From Cylicocyclus nassatus (taxonomy: Eukaryota > Nematoda > Chromadorea > Rhabditida > Strongylidae), in contig CATQJL010000112.1 in assembly GCA_958299035.1 (NCBI GenBank), positions 10,516,880 to 10,580,879 on the forward strand: DNA of 64,000 nt. The letters run 5' to 3'. The position numbers and the translations under genes were made by a program. Shown in pieces: positions 11,831 through 24,071 of the stretch (positions are counted from its first letter, which is position 1; every line of letters begins with the position of its first letter). Under the pieces are notes generated by a model, which was not told the DNA's origin, ran no database searches, and saw only the letters and a list, made by a program, of their open reading frames with translations.

Positions 11831-13220
11831 GGATCATATCGTGCTAAAATTTTGTTTAGCCCAGTCATCGCTGTACAGCTTCCTTTCGCAACGTCACTCT
11901 CGCACTCACGCTTACAATCTGGAGAGAAAAGTCGAATTCACCCAGAGCAAAAGCTCCCAAAAGCGAGATTTTCGAAGATTTTCTCAAAATTTGGCCGGAA
12001 AAGTGGATCATATCGTGCTAAAATTTTGTTTTGCCCAGTCATCGCCGTACAGCTTCCTTTCGCAACGTCACTCTCGCACTCACGCTTACAATCTGGAGAG
12101 AAAAATCGAATTCACCCAGAGCAAAAGCTCCCAAAAGCGAGATTTTCGAAGATTTTCTCAAAATTTGGCCGGAAAAGTGGATCATATCGTGCTAAAATTT
12201 TGTTTAGCCCAGTCATCGCTGTACAGCTTCCTTTCGCAACGTCACTTTCGCACTCACGCTTACAATCTGAAGAGAAAAATCGAATTCACCCAGAGCAAAA
12301 GCTCCCAAAAGCGAGATTTTCGAAGATTTTCTCAAAATTTGGCCGGAAAAGGGATCATATCGTGCTAAAATTTTGTTTTGCCCCAGTCATCGCTGTACAG
12401 CTTCCTTTCGCAACGTCACTTTCGCACTCACGCTTACAATCTGGAGAAAATATCGAATTCACCCAGAGCAAAAGCTCCCAAAAGCGAGATTTTCGAAGAT
12501 TTTCTCAAAATTTGGCCGGAAAAGTGGATCATATCGTGCTAAAATTTTGTTTTGCCCAGTCATCGCTGTACAGCTTCCTTTCGCAACGTCACTCTCGCAC
12601 TCATGCTTACAATCTGGAGAGAAAAATCGAATTCACCCAGAGCAAAAGCTCCCAAAAGCGAGATTTTCGAAGATTTTCTCAAAATTTGGCCGGAAAAGTG
12701 GATCATATCGTGCTAAAATTTTGTTTAGCCCAGTCATCGCTGTACAGCTTCCTTTCGTAACGTCACTCTCGCACTCACGCTTACAATCTGGAGAGAAAAA
12801 TCGAATTCACCCAGAGCAAAAGCTCCCAAAAGCGAGATTTTCGAAGATTTTCTCAAAATTTGGCCGGAAAAGGGATCATATCGTGCTAAAATTTTGTTTT
12901 GCCCAGTCATCGCTGTACAGCTTCCTTTCGCAACGTCACTCTCGCACTCACGCTTACAATCTGGAGAGAAAAATCGAATTCACCCAGAGCAAAAGCTCCC
13001 AAAAGCGAGATTTTCAAAGATTTTCTCAAAATTTGGCCGGAAAAGTGGATCATATCGTGCTAAAATTTTGTTTAGCCCAGTCATCGCTGTACAGCTTCCT
13101 TTCGCAACGTCACTCTCGCACTCACGCTTACAATCTTAAGAGAAAAATCGAATTCACCCAGAGCAAAAGCTCCCAAAAGCGAGATTTTCAAAGATTTTCT
13201 CAAAATTTGGCCGGAAAAGT
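11831..13220. repeat. Higher-order repeat unit B (8 monomers, 1390 bp)
   Basis: Same monomer order and diagnostic bases as unit A. Unit-specific changes are rare, for example GCCGTACAG near 12045 and CACTCATGC near 12600. Confidence 0.8.
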
Positions 13221-13744
13221 GGATCATATCGTGCTAAAATTTTGTTTAGCCCAGTCATCGCTGTACAGCTTCCTTTCGTAACGTCACTCTCGCACTCACG
13301 CTTACAATCTGGAGAGAAAAATCGAATTCACCCAGAGCAAAAGCTCCCAAAAGCGAGATTTTCGAAGATTTTCTCAAAATTTGGCCGGAAAAGTGGATCA
13401 TATCGTGCTAAGGTTTTGTTTTGCCCCAGTCATCGCTGTACAGCTTCCTTTCGCAACGTCACTCTCGCACTCACGCTTACAATCTGGAGAGAAAAATCGA
13501 ATTCACCCAAAGCAAAAGCTCCCAAAAGCGAGATTTTCGAAGAATTTCTCAAAATTTGGCCGGAAAAGTGGATCATATCGTGCTAAAATTTTGTTTTGCC
13601 CAGTCATCGCTGTACAGCTTCCTTTCGCAACGTCACTCTCGCACTCACGCTTACAATCTGGAGAGAAAAATCGAATTCACCCAGAGCAAAGCTCCCAAAA
13701 GCGAGATTTTCGAAGATTTTCTCAAAATTTCGCGGAAAAGTGCA

Positions 13745-15078
13745 GGTAAAGTGAATACTGAAAGCGGATGTAAGCAGATCAAATGTATGCGTCTATAACT
13801 AACTTTGCAACAATGACCAAGCTCGCAATTTCAACACCCTTGGCACGCGCTTGCGTCTTTCAACACATCCATTGCAGCAGCAGAGCGTACCCTGCGTGTC
13901 GTGGCCTCTCGTTCGCGCTAGGACCTCTGCGTCCTCTTGACCTCATGATCGCACCGTCGCGTCTCTACACAATAAGGCCCCGTTCGGCAACTGGCGTCTA
14001 TTCAAAACACCCGTTGAAGCATACATGTGGGCGGACCATCCTCGCCGTCTCGTTTTTTGGGATCGGGTTTATATTATAGGAGAGGATGACTGCATGCAGC
14101 AAAAGTGCTTTTTGTTTATTCAACATAAGCAACGATATATGGAAGAAGCGGGCTTATTGGCAATTCGCTAACCAATTCCTGGGGAGAGAGAAATCCGAGG
14201 GAAAGATATAATGCAAAAGTTGATCAAGCCCAAACAAGCTATTCCCAAATAACAATGGAAGGGGTGGACCAGAAGCCTACGTATGAACAAAGTATTAGTA
14301 AGGATGTTAGTCAAATTTGTCAGCCCAGTCAAACTGTGGACCATTATACATACGTACATTTCGATCTCTAGCTGTGAACATTACCTTTTCATTCGACACT
14401 ACACTAAAGCCAAGCACTCATCTTATAGAACTATCACAGAGCTACGGCAGTGACTTGTAGTATGGGATATAAGACTAACATGACGTAATGCATGAGTAGA
14501 CCTGCAAGAATCGGTTCGCGTGTCATCACTATAATATTATAAATAATTCTTAGGTATAAAGCTAAATGTAAGTATGTATGCATGCTTGTACGTATGAGCG
14601 GAGTAAAAGATTCCTTTCTCAATCCCAGAACACACTTTGCATACATAAACTTCGGGGCGGGTGGGTGTCATAGATTACATTCATCGCCAATTGATATCGA
14701 TCTTATCGTTTCCTTTGCAAACTTTGAGTTACGCGGCTGGCCGTTGGATAAGGAATGTATAAAACACCCTTTTTTCTCAGAGATATTGGCGGCTGGAAGG
14801 CAACTGCTCGCGCTAGCGACGCAGTCTGCTTTTCTCTCGCAAATGTGCTCTCTGATCATTCTCTAGCCTTAACTAGGTTACAAAACCAGCCTTCTAGCCA
14901 CCAGTCTAGTTTAAAAGGGCTACAGAATTTATAAATGCCTTATAGATTTATCGGTTGGCAAGTCAAAGTTATGGCGCTAGGAGTTGGAAGAGGAGGGTAG
15001 ATGTGCGTGCTGATAATGAAGGCGGTGTCTTTTAAAAGAATAAAAGATAAAAAAATAATAATAAATAAATAAATAATA
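13745..15078. other. No gene seen; contains a Helitron-like fragment at about 14580-14740
   Basis: Between the satellite and the MITE at 15079 no exon was recognised. From 14566 on, AAGTATGTATGCATGCTTGTACGTATG, then ACACTTTGCATACATAAACTTCGGGGCGGG and the ATCGAT tract resemble the body of the Helitron-like family in plus orientation, without its ends. Confidence 0.4.
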
Positions 15079-16087
15079 TTAGGTCGGTCCGAAAGTTCAC
15101 GCTGTTTTTCAGACCCGTGCTCAAACCACTTAGAATGAAGATAGACAAACGCTGTAAGGACTATCCGATGGAATTTTTTTCTCTTTCAACGTGTATGTTT
15201 TTGTTTAGATTCCCCAACGTCCGCTCAGTAATTGGCAGGGATCTCCAACCTATAATTTTCACCCATCTTCAGTTTGGCTATTTTTCAAAAATTCCACTTT
15301 CAACTTTTAGAATAGCTTTGAAAACATTTGGGTAGTATAAACAAAATGCAATACAATAATCTGTTTTGGCTTCATCAACTGACTCTTCAGTATTTTTTGA
15401 GATAATTTTTCTAAAAGTTTTTAGTTTTGCGAAGTCGCGAAATACACAATCGCTTCAAACACTGACAATCTTTAGATTTCAAAGCTTCCAAAAACGGATT
15501 ATGACTTAGCACTAATCTTAGTGAGCAACTGAGGGCTGAGCGCTTCGAGATAGTGAATTTCTTTTCTGAGTACAGCCTGGAACGCGATTGAAAACAAAAA
15601 TCATAATGATTTTCTGCTCAAATATTGTACAAGTCAGAAAGAAAAGAAGTTTATTGGAGAGAGGAGAAAAATTTGCATCGAATGGCTCCTTGGTTGCCGG
15701 TCGTTCATTGTTCTGTGAGGATTGAGATGCCCAAAAACGGAATTTGATACCATCAGAAAAATATTTTTAAAAATTTTGAGAAGCCAGCCAGAGATGCCAG
15801 AAAAGTGTATTGTATTGCATTTTATTCTATCCAACAGTCATCGAAGCTAGTCCAAAAGTTAAAAATGGAAATTTTAAAAAATAGCCAAAATGAAGATGGG
15901 GGAAAATCGTGGTTGGAGATTCCTGCCGATAACTGAGCGGACATCAAGAAGAGGAAATCTGAACAAAAACATAATCATTAGAAAGAGGAAGAAATTCTGT
16001 ACGGATATTGCTTAAATCTTTGTCTATCTTTATTCTAAGTGGTTTGAGCACGGGTCAAAAACAGAGCGAACTTTCGGACCGACCTAA
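15079..16087. mobile_element. Mariner-type MITE, 1009 bp
   Basis: Terminal inverted repeats TTAGGTCGGTCCGAAAGTTC and GAACTTTCGGACCGACCTAA lie between TA duplications at 15077-15078 and 16088-16089. Long internal inverted arms (for example TCAAACCACTTAGAATGAAG and its complement near 16025) indicate a fold-back without transposase. Confidence 0.8.
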
Positions 16088-16753
16088 TAAAAATGAAAAA
16101 TGGGATAGGGGTAAAGACACGTCCATAAAAGTAATGTAAGCTTTATTATAGTATAATGACAGGGCCGAGTATGCCAGCAAGTTATAAGTAAATGTTGACT
16201 GGTAAGTTTGCACCATTTTCAAAAAATCATAATTTCTTGCTCCCTCGATGGACTTTCACAAACTTAATTTTGCTAGATAGAGGCAGCCATTTTCTTTATG
16301 AGAGTATCTTTGCTGTTTTCTAAAGGTAGCTTTTGAAGCAGAAGCAAGAGAATAGAAACACTTCGGCTTTGGTCATTTCAGGCTAGGATGCTTGAAATGT
16401 GAAACTTGCGACGAAATTGAAGCAAGCAGCGAAGTACGTCTTTCGATCTACACTTTCCAACTGTGCAGATTTGAAATAGATGACATCCAGAAGGGCCATC
16501 TTTCTTTGTAAGCATGCTCATTTGATGTACTATCGGAGAGGTGGATCAAATAACTCATGCTGCAGATTATTCCTGTGTTCATAATTCTGCGCTCAGAAAA
16601 CAAGGCAAGCATCTTTGCGATATCCTTCGCAAATCATTGTTAATTAGATAGGTGAAATTAACTCCCAAATATGGACTCCAAAATTCGTAACTCGAGTTTG
16701 GTTAAAAAATATTGAAGTGCCGCTTTAGTTTTTTTTACATACCCTATTTTATA
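16088..16753. other. No gene recognised
   Basis: AT-rich spacer between two mariner-type elements. No exon signature was seen. Confidence 0.3.
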
Positions 16754-18339
16754 TTAGGTTGTCCCGACAGTTTTGTCGTTTTTTTTTCAAACTACTGTAA
16801 AACCACGCGCAATAAAGACCTGAGTGTGTTTCAACATGCATTCGATGCAGCATTTCCTTCTCTTTCCTATGGTTACGTTTTCATACCAAATTCTTGTATG
16901 CTTTTTATGATAATTGCCAAAATTCTCCACCCGTCAATTTGACCTGCTCAAAGTTAAGCTGATTTTTAAAAATTTCATTCCAAAGTTTCGAAAAGGGTTA
17001 AGTATGGATCAAATAGAGCAGTTCTCGGACTACAAGGTAGTGTTTTTAGATTCTCCTAATCTGCTGTTTTTAGATTCAAAACTTATTTCTCCTGAGGTCT
17101 CGATTTTTGGCAAAGTCATGAAACACGCAACTGCATCAAACACGCGAAAGCTTTCGAGTTTTTGCGTATTGGAACATGATTCTTACTAAACATTATTTAC
17201 GCAACATAACCAAATTCGCTTTGAAAAGCAGCTTTTTAGAATTTTTGGTACTTTTACGTGTTAAACTTAATCAAAAAGCAGCGATTTTTGTTGAATAAGT
17301 AATTATTAGGTTGGTCCGAAACTTCTCCCACCATTTTCAAAAAATCATAACTTCCTCTTAACATGATGTTTTTGCATGTTTAGAACCTTGTTAAAAAGAG
17401 TAATTCATGCGCTTCCTAGATACATCTTGGATGCTATCTAATAGGCTCTGCATGGAGAGATAAAATTGGGAAAAGAAAATCACTTCAAGTTCGGAATTTT
17501 TAAGCAAGCCCATTAAAAAATCCAAAACCGTGCCATAAAATCCAAACAATCAGTATCCTAGGGTTTTCTGATCCCCTCTTTTTACATGAGCAAAAATCGC
17601 GCTAATCGAGCTCCTCTTAGAATAGTTATGATTTTCGAGAAAAAATGTCAGAAAATCGGTTTCTTAAGAAAATTGATTTTTTTGACATTTTCTTCAAAAA
17701 ATCATATCTTCCAAAGGAACAGCTCGATCAGCGCAAATTTTGCTCAGCTGGAAAGAGTGGGTCAAAAAGTCTAGGATAGTGGCTGTTCTGGATTTTAAGG
17801 CACAGTTTCGGACTTTTTAACGGGCTTGCTTGAAAATTCCGAACTTGAAGTGATTTCCTTTTCCCAATTTTATCTCTGCATTGCGAGCTCAGTAGATGAC
17901 AGCCAAGAGAGCTTTAGAAAGTGCATGAATTGCTTTTTCCAACAAGGTTTTAGCCATGCAGAAATATCATGTTAGGAGGAAGTTATGATTTTTTGAAAAT
18001 GGTGGGACAGAACTTTCGGACCAACCTAATATAACGGACTTGGTAAACGCGGCCCATGTAATCTAAAATGGTCACAATGTAGCCACAGGTCTGCTACATA
18101 ACAGTTGTCAGCGCTCTTTGAAAACATCAGAATAAAGAACTCCAAAATTCAGGAAATATTTGGCATTACTGCTGAAATGCTCAAAAAGCCATAGCGAAAA
18201 AATTGCGAAGACAGAGTAGACCAGAGAGCAAGTATAGCTGTAAGGGAGAGAATAAAAATCTGATTCAAACGGCACCTAGGTGTTCTGTAACTTTTGATGA
18301 GCGATCAAAGATACCGACAAAACTTTCGGGACAAACCAA
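16754..18339. mobile_element. Mariner-type element, split by a younger MITE
   Basis: Ends TTAGGTTGTCCCGACAGTTT and ACTTTCGGGACAAACCAA, both with TA outside, bracket 16754-18339. The interior is interrupted at 17306-18029 by another mariner-type element. I see no intact transposase. Plus-strand ORFs of 60-90 codons inside have no DDE motif. Confidence 0.65.
17306..18029. mobile_element. Mariner-type MITE, 724 bp, nested
   Basis: Ends TTAGGTTGGTCCGAAACTTC and AGAACTTTCGGACCAACCTAA with TA duplications (17304-17305, 18030-18031). The arms are inverted copies (AATTTTATCTCTGCAT near 17870, ATGGAGAGATAAAATT near 17452). Confidence 0.8.
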
Positions 18340-18341
18340 TA

Positions 18342-19300
18342 TATTACCGTGGTAAGCTTTGTTCTAGATTGAAATCTGCAAATAATCAGTGAAAAACACA
18401 TCAACGGAAAAGGCCGTAGCTACACATGCTGGCACGGGCGTGACACAACATATGACGCGCGAGGTGATGGAATCGCGTAATGTATGCCCGGCCTTTTGTA
18501 CTCTGTTCGTAATATTTTATCTCAATTTTGATCTACACTCTAGTGCACCAAAAAATAAACATGACCCAGCGATTCAAACAAAAACACTAAGTCCGAGTCA
18601 AAACACAATTAAATATGGCAGAAGCCTGGCCACCTCTGCCACCTAATTATGATAATTCCCGATTTAGAGTGTTAGCGAGCGTCCGGTGACAAGCTAACCA
18701 ACTTAACCCAGAATAAAGATGATTCTGTTTTAGAGGTGAGCAAGATTCGTCGGAATGCAAGAGATATGGAATTGAGGAACTGAGGAACTTATTGTTAGTT
18801 ACAAAGAACCGATAGAAAGCAACGTAAAAATTGAGCAGCTCTCGCAACGGTCAACACTCGTGAAAATGGTAGCAAAGGCTAATGAATTACATAAAACAAA
18901 CAGCGCAACACATAGATAACAACACAACAGCGTAAAAGTCTGCAATAAAGAGTGTGGTTATTAGAATAGACTAACGATAAACATGAAAAACTCCAGCTTA
19001 ACTGCGGATCCTTCAATAATCTTAAACCTAAAAGTCTTAATGTGAATATTTACTACTATACCGTTGTTTATTCAGAATTCCCACACATTACTCTATGGAA
19101 GGAATCTCTGGCTGGTGAATAACATCACAATCAACAAGATAATTGCCACAACTCAGAATCCCTTTTAAAGCTTTTCTAGTCCTCTTTTGAAAGAATTACT
19201 ATTTTGATGATAATAGTTTAGTAGGCAAACGTTGAAACCAGCGTGCGCAAGTTTAAAAAAGACAGTTGAAAAGTCCGGAGTAGTGGTCCCTATTTAACTT
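18342..19300. other. No gene recognised
   Basis: The ORF at 18389-18646 (+) has no family motif. The rest is AT-rich without repeats I can define. Confidence 0.3.
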
Positions 19301-19752
19301 ACAAGGGAACCGTGTCGAGTCGAAGCGGCCTTTCCAGATGAGACCCATACTGCTTTGAAGAGTATTAAGCGGTGATTCCAAATCTGCCTTCCAAATCTGC
19401 CAAGCGCCTCTGGACGCCGAGTTATGACCGTTAGTCGGAACGAAAAATTGATGCAGAATTTAGGTAAAATTGATTGTTACAATCTTTCCAGCGCTCAGAT
19501 AAAGCAATGTTAAGTATTAGCATATTAAATCAAATGTATTCATTGCATAAACAGCTCTGATACCTGGCACTGAACCATTTGAGCATTTTGCTTCAGTTTT
19601 GCGTTCAATTTTTTTACCAGAAAAACGAGCATAACTCAGTGTACAGAGGCGCTTGGCAGATTTGGAAAGCAGATTTGGAATCACCGATTAATGCTCTTCA
19701 AACCAGTATGGGTCCCATCTGGAAAGACCACTTCGACTCGACACCGTTTCCT
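19301..19752. mobile_element. Fold-back element, ACAAGGGAA family (copy 1)
   Basis: The left arm (ACAAGGGAACCGTGTCGAGT, CTTTCCAGATGAGACCCATA, CAGAGGCGCTTGGCAG in complement) is mirrored at 19605-19752. Three further copies in this window share the arms (30952-31405, 37143-37611, about 53470-53955). About 450-480 bp each, no coding capacity. Confidence 0.65.
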
Positions 19753-20090
19753 TATTAGCATAATAGAGTTGAACCCTCCACGCCTGCATCTAGTTGGTCT
19801 AAGAACACAAAAGCTGTTGGCACGCTCAATCTCTTTCATCAAAATACGAAAACAAAAAAATCAGCAATACTTCTTCTGACTCTCAGTGATTTCAAGTCAG
19901 TAACTCTAAGCCGGTCTTTGTAGTGCTTTCGTTCGTCCAGAAGAATTTTGATTATGAGATAGACTATGAGAATGACTATGAGAATGTTGTAAAAACACGT
20001 TGAACTTTCTCGACTTTCGAGCTTTGCTTCACATGTACTTACTGGGTTCTACACCTGAGAGCAATACTCCAGGCGAGGAAGCTTACAGCT

Positions 20091-20260
20091 TATAATCGTT
20101 GAAATCACTTGGTTAGTGGTATGGGAGGTGGTGCAGGAGGAACCAAAGCCCTTGCCTCCTGTATCCAAGGGGGAAAGTGAAAGGCAGAGGAGGCCCCGCC
20201 CATCACTCCGCCCACGGGGCTTCCATTGACAAGCATTCATTAATGAATGCTTGTCAATCA
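20091..20260. repeat. SINE-like repeat and 34-bp perfect palindrome
   Basis: The block from GTGCAGGAGGAACC to TCCAAGGGGGAAAG recurs in reverse at about 22495-22555. TTGGTTAGTGGTATGG upstream resembles a tRNA-type box A, but no clear box B follows. The palindrome at 20225-20258 has half-site ATTGACAAGCATTCATT and no mismatch. Confidence 0.4.
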
Positions 20261-20369
20261 CAAATGACTTTATGTTTTTTCTACCGCCATGCGAGTTAAA
20301 GAAGGCCACTAATCAAAACACCCGATAATGGAATGCAAGACATTCCTTATTAGTACTGAGTGGCATTGA

Positions 20370-20640
20370 AGGACGGCCGCGCCAAGATCTGCGTGCCGAC
20401 GGTGGAGGAGGTGAGTTCGTCTTCCACGCTATTCGATTTTTATTTTTGGCGTTCTGGGGTGATATCGGGGCTAGCCGGTGTGGAGGAGGTTTCTGGTGGA
20501 GTAGGCATTAAATCTGCATTTCTGGTGGAGTAGGCATTAAATCTGCAATCTCTTACCACTTTAGGCCTCTGAAGAAGACGACAAAGTCGAAACGTCAGGC
20601 CGCCACTAATAAATCGTACTAACCTCGCAACGGCTTACTA
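20370..20640 (+). mobile_element. Penelope-like element 3' terminal fragment with candidate hammerhead motif
   Basis: The tail reads CTCTGAAGAAGACGACAAAG then TCGAAACGTC, the signature found near the 3' ends of Penelope-like retroelements. A 29-bp unit (TTTCTGGTGGAGTAGGCATT...) is duplicated at 20490-20547. No reverse transcriptase is present, so this is a 5'-truncated remnant. Confidence 0.5.
20564..20601 (+). ncRNA. Candidate hammerhead ribozyme core
   Basis: GGCCT, then CTGAAGA (CUGANGA core), a short GAC...GTC stem II, then GAAA, CGTC and AGGCC. GGCCT and AGGCC are perfectly complementary and would form stem I. Stem III would be minimal, as in hammerheads of Penelope-like elements. The exact stem II pairing is ambiguous (CGAC/GTCG overlaps the GAAA box). 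Confidence 0.35.
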
Positions 20641-21788
20641 ACATACTAACCACATAACTAACTATGCCGAGGTTGAGAAAAGAGGAAACTTGGAAAGTAA
20701 AAGTAGTATCATGCCATAAACCTAATAATAACCTAATGAATAGAGTGACGGTCATCTCTGTAACAGTCATATGAAACACCGACACATTTAATCACTGATG
20801 AATTTTGTTCAAAATTCAAGTGATGATGATACAGAGCTTAAAAATGGGTTACCAAAAATTGATTCAAAGCAGGAGAACATAAGCCGAAAACGAAGTTTCA
20901 AAGTGATTTTCACAATAACTCTAACAAAGAGACTAACACTACATCCTGGATGCTTATTGTTAGATCCAAAAAGGACGCAAAATGCAAATTCAAACATCTT
21001 ATGCCTGAGAGGAGGCTCAGTAAAGCTTCACAGCTCAGATTTAAAGTGCGAACCAAACCTGGACAACCTTTACCCCGCTGGCAGTTGTCGAGGTATAGGG
21101 TTAGAAGAGTGGGACAATTTCTAATATAAACAGGGAAAACCAATGAAAACTACTATAACTGTTATAACAGATAAGTTTTGGTGACTTGGCCTGCTTTTTG
21201 CAGCTTTTTGGCAGAATCTGATTTAGCAATTCGAACATTCTTGATGATTGGCGTCTACTCTCGCAAGTTCACCTTTTTAAAAGAAGACTTTCCGACGTTT
21301 TTCTCGCGAATTTTTCTCATCCTTTTCCTCCACTCTCCCACTCCCCCCCCCCCCTCGATAAAACATTTATTGGAGTCAACAATAATTAAAGTTTTCATTT
21401 AAATCATGACTTTCTTGGCTCATTAGATGACTGGCTTGATCCTGCAAAGGTCAACTAATCGGCTATCGATTAGCACAAATGCAATTAACGCAGTGACTAT
21501 CGTAAAAGATTGAGAAAATTATCTCAAGGAAACATGCAATATAGAGTAAGCTAGCTTTCCGCGAAGACATTCAGGAATTGGAGCAAAACGTAGAATGTTC
21601 GCGAGAGAGTTCTGAAAAATTAGAAATCGAGCCGAAGCTCTTACCTCTCTTAAAGGTATTCATCAATATCAATCTTTAAAGAATGCTAAATTGATTTGAA
21701 ACATACAAAAGTCCATTTAAAATTTCGTTTTTTTAAAATGGTAACTTGTTTTTCCCTTCCTTCCCTTCCTTATATCTCCACAACAAGT
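20641..21788. other. No gene recognised
   Basis: A 108-codon plus ORF at 20798-21124 has no recognisable domain. A C-run at about 21345-21355 precedes AATTAAAG. No exon chain could be built. Confidence 0.3.
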
Positions 21789-22350
21789 CTTTTAACACGT
21801 TAACGACCTTGTGCATATGCACGTATGCACGCCCTGACTCCCGCTTAGCATTTTCGTGCATCCTCGCATATGCGCGCTAGTTTTTTGGGTGTAAACGAAA
21901 AGTTTTAAGGCAATTTTTATGCAGTAATACTATTGGTGCCCTGGTTGTCTTACAGAACACAGGGCATCGCAGCAGCTGTTCAGGAGTTTTGGCCGCAAAA
22001 TTGGGTAGTATGTCCGTTTTTGATGTGGTAAATATATGTCAGTTACGTTTTTCCGAGAAGGTGGAAACCCTGTGTAGCTGTTTTGAAAGCAAACAAGGAT
22101 GAATCGGGCAAAAAACTTGTTATCACAACGCTTTTCTCGAAAAAGAATTGCTCAGATATAGCCATTGCATGGTTTATTTTAGGGAAAATCGAGGCAACAA
22201 CCTTGATTTGTGTTAGTCCTAGTAATCTGTGATGTACATGTTTCTCTGAACACAGTTTGCATGTTTTATGAATAAGTCTCAAAAAGACTCTCACATAATG
22301 TTTTCGTGCATACGCGCGTATGCACGGGCCAAGTGCGCGAAGGAGTTAGT
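21789..22350. mobile_element. Possible TTAA-type element with TGCATATGCACG arms
   Basis: TTTTAACACGTTAACGACC, with GTGCATATGCACGTATGCAC, is mirrored by GTGCATACGCGCGTATGCAC and GGAGTTAGTGTGAG near 22350. The arms are internally palindromic. The TTAA start suggests a piggyBac-like non-autonomous element, but the right target site is not preserved. Confidence 0.4.
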
Positions 22351-22559
22351 GTGAGTTTCGTCCAAAATGGCGGGGTCGCCAATGTATTAAACTAGCCTTT
22401 TCCTCCAAGGAATTCCTGAGCAAAAAAGGCAAGACCCAGACTGAGAGCAGAGGGCGGAGCTTGGGAGGTTGCCAGATCCTTCTTGGGCCGCCAGCTCCTC
22501 CCTTTCCCCCTTGGATACACGCGGTAAGGCCTTTTGTTCCTCCTGCACCGCCGCCAGTA

Positions 22560-23158
22560 GTATGGTTTCAAAAGGATGTTTCGAAAATTAATGAATAATG
22601 ATGAATAGGCTTTCTTTACTGCGTAGTCAATACGCTCCGTAAAGTTGAATTTTATCAACGAAAACATCCAAATCTCTTATTACGGATCAGCTCTTTTCCA
22701 CTAATTTCGTATTTCCTTCCTTTCCCACATCCAAAAAGGAGCATTTATCAGAATTAACAGATAACCCATTTTTCCAGGCCCAAACATTAATGTATCGGTA
22801 CAAGACTGTAATTTCTCGTGAACGCAACGGCTTTGTTTATCACAGAAAGCATACATTTGTTATCATCAGCATACATTTGAGAGGAATTTCTTTGTTGAAG
22901 CTGCCTTATGACATTTATCGGATACAAGACATTAATGATCTGCGTAAAAAAAACAGTATTTACTGATATGAGAATCACTCATAGCGATGCACGAATCCCG
23001 TCACTGAGGTGAATTTTTTTTTTGCTTTACTACTCTTCTACGGCAACAAGTGTGACACAAGCACTGTGATAGTTTGGGTTCAGAAGTGTATACCTTTCAC
23101 TCGATACTTTGCAAATATCTCAATTTACTATCGCGGACGCCAAACAAGACAGCTTGTT
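22560..23158. other. No gene recognised
   Basis: AT-rich. Minus ORFs of 60-90 codons lack motifs. Confidence 0.3.
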
Positions 23159-23467
23159 ACCCTAAAATCCATGCAATAAGTCCGCCTATCAGATAAGTCC
23201 GCCCTATAAGATAAGTCCGCAGAAGAACTAACAGTTAAGTCCGGTTTCTTGACAACGAAAGTCGCCCTCGCGCCGCCAGAAGTCCTGCAGATAAGTCCGC
23301 TTTCTCATGCTCAGGATAGGCGAACTCATCTGCTGCGGACTTATCTGATAGTGGATTTAGGAGGACTTATCTGATAGACTTTTGGCGGCGCAGAGGGCGT
23401 TTTTTCATCGATTTTTCGCGTCGAAGTTGCAGATAAGTCCGGCCTTATTGTACGGATTTTGGGGTAG
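23159..23467. mobile_element. Fold-back element built from AGATAAGTCCGC repeats
   Basis: Left end ACCCTAAAATCCATGCAATAAG and right end CTTATTGTACGGATTTTGGGGT are inverted copies. Inside, ATAAGTCCGC occurs repeatedly on the left and also in inverted form (GCGGACTTATCTGATAG). No ORF. Confidence 0.55.
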
Positions 23468-24071
23468 TTTTAAACCCTTGCACAACTTAAGGTTAGTACC
23501 TGTGCCTTTTTAAAAGAGTCCACCATTGCTTGCACTTCAGACTTAAGCTGTTTATATTGATATAACTAATCAAGTTGGCCCCAAAAAGATACATAATAAA
23601 GATTTGGAGCGTCTAATGGCTTAGCCTTCCTCCGAATTCTTTCTTTTCTTTGAGTTTACCTTCGCGACGCCTCTTTCTTTTCTCCTTTCTGCTCTGGCAC
23701 CGGATCTGCGTTGGAACACTCCTGTGATTTCTGTCTTGGCCACAAGTCTGAGTTTGTCTTCCTTAGTTGCTTAGCTTTGCAACACCGCTTTTTCCTCATG
23801 TAAATAAGCTTTATCGCTCCTTTTTCTTTCTACATAACCATTAGATAAGCTTTCATTTCCTTGCATGTAAGTAAGCAAGTCATAGAATTGAAAATTCAAT
23901 CCACGCACGATGTAACCTCTAGAGAACATGAAACACATACTTACAAATCTTCTGCTTCATATGTATGAAGGCAATCTACGATGAGCAAAACTAGATTCAG
24001 AATTTATTATTTCATGAAAAGAACATCTATGAGTTAAGCCAGAAGTTGATACGTATATTTTGTAGTAACTC

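Larger units (their letters stand above)
8749..13744. repeat. 174-bp satellite array, about 28 monomers, with 8-monomer higher-order repeat
   Basis: Head-to-tail monomers of 173-175 bp start with GGATCATATCGTGCTAAAAT and end with TTTGGCCGGAAAAGT. The left edge is a monomer with an internal deletion and the right edge breaks off in TTTCGCGGAAAAGTGCAG. Monomers fall into classes by diagnostic changes (TTAGCCC/TTGCCC/TTGCCCC, CGTAACG, CTTTCGCAC, GGAGAAAATATC, GAAGAG, CTTAAGAG, TTCAAAG, loss of T before GGATC). Monomers at 10442-11830 and 11831-13220 repeat the same order of eight classes, giving a higher-order unit of about 1390 bp. Because 174 is 58 codons, two plus-strand frames lack stops within a monomer, which creates ORFs up to 755 codons. 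These are not genes. Confidence 0.9.

Noticed and set aside
8885..13798. ORFs of 69-755 codons on the plus strand
   Set aside because: They follow from a 174-bp satellite monomer that is stop-free in two frames; 1-bp indels between monomers switch frames freely, so there is no sign of coding selection.
15079..18339. Intact mariner transposase
   Set aside because: The termini are mariner-type, but no frame contains a DDE/D core or a helix-turn-helix; the interiors are inverted arms.
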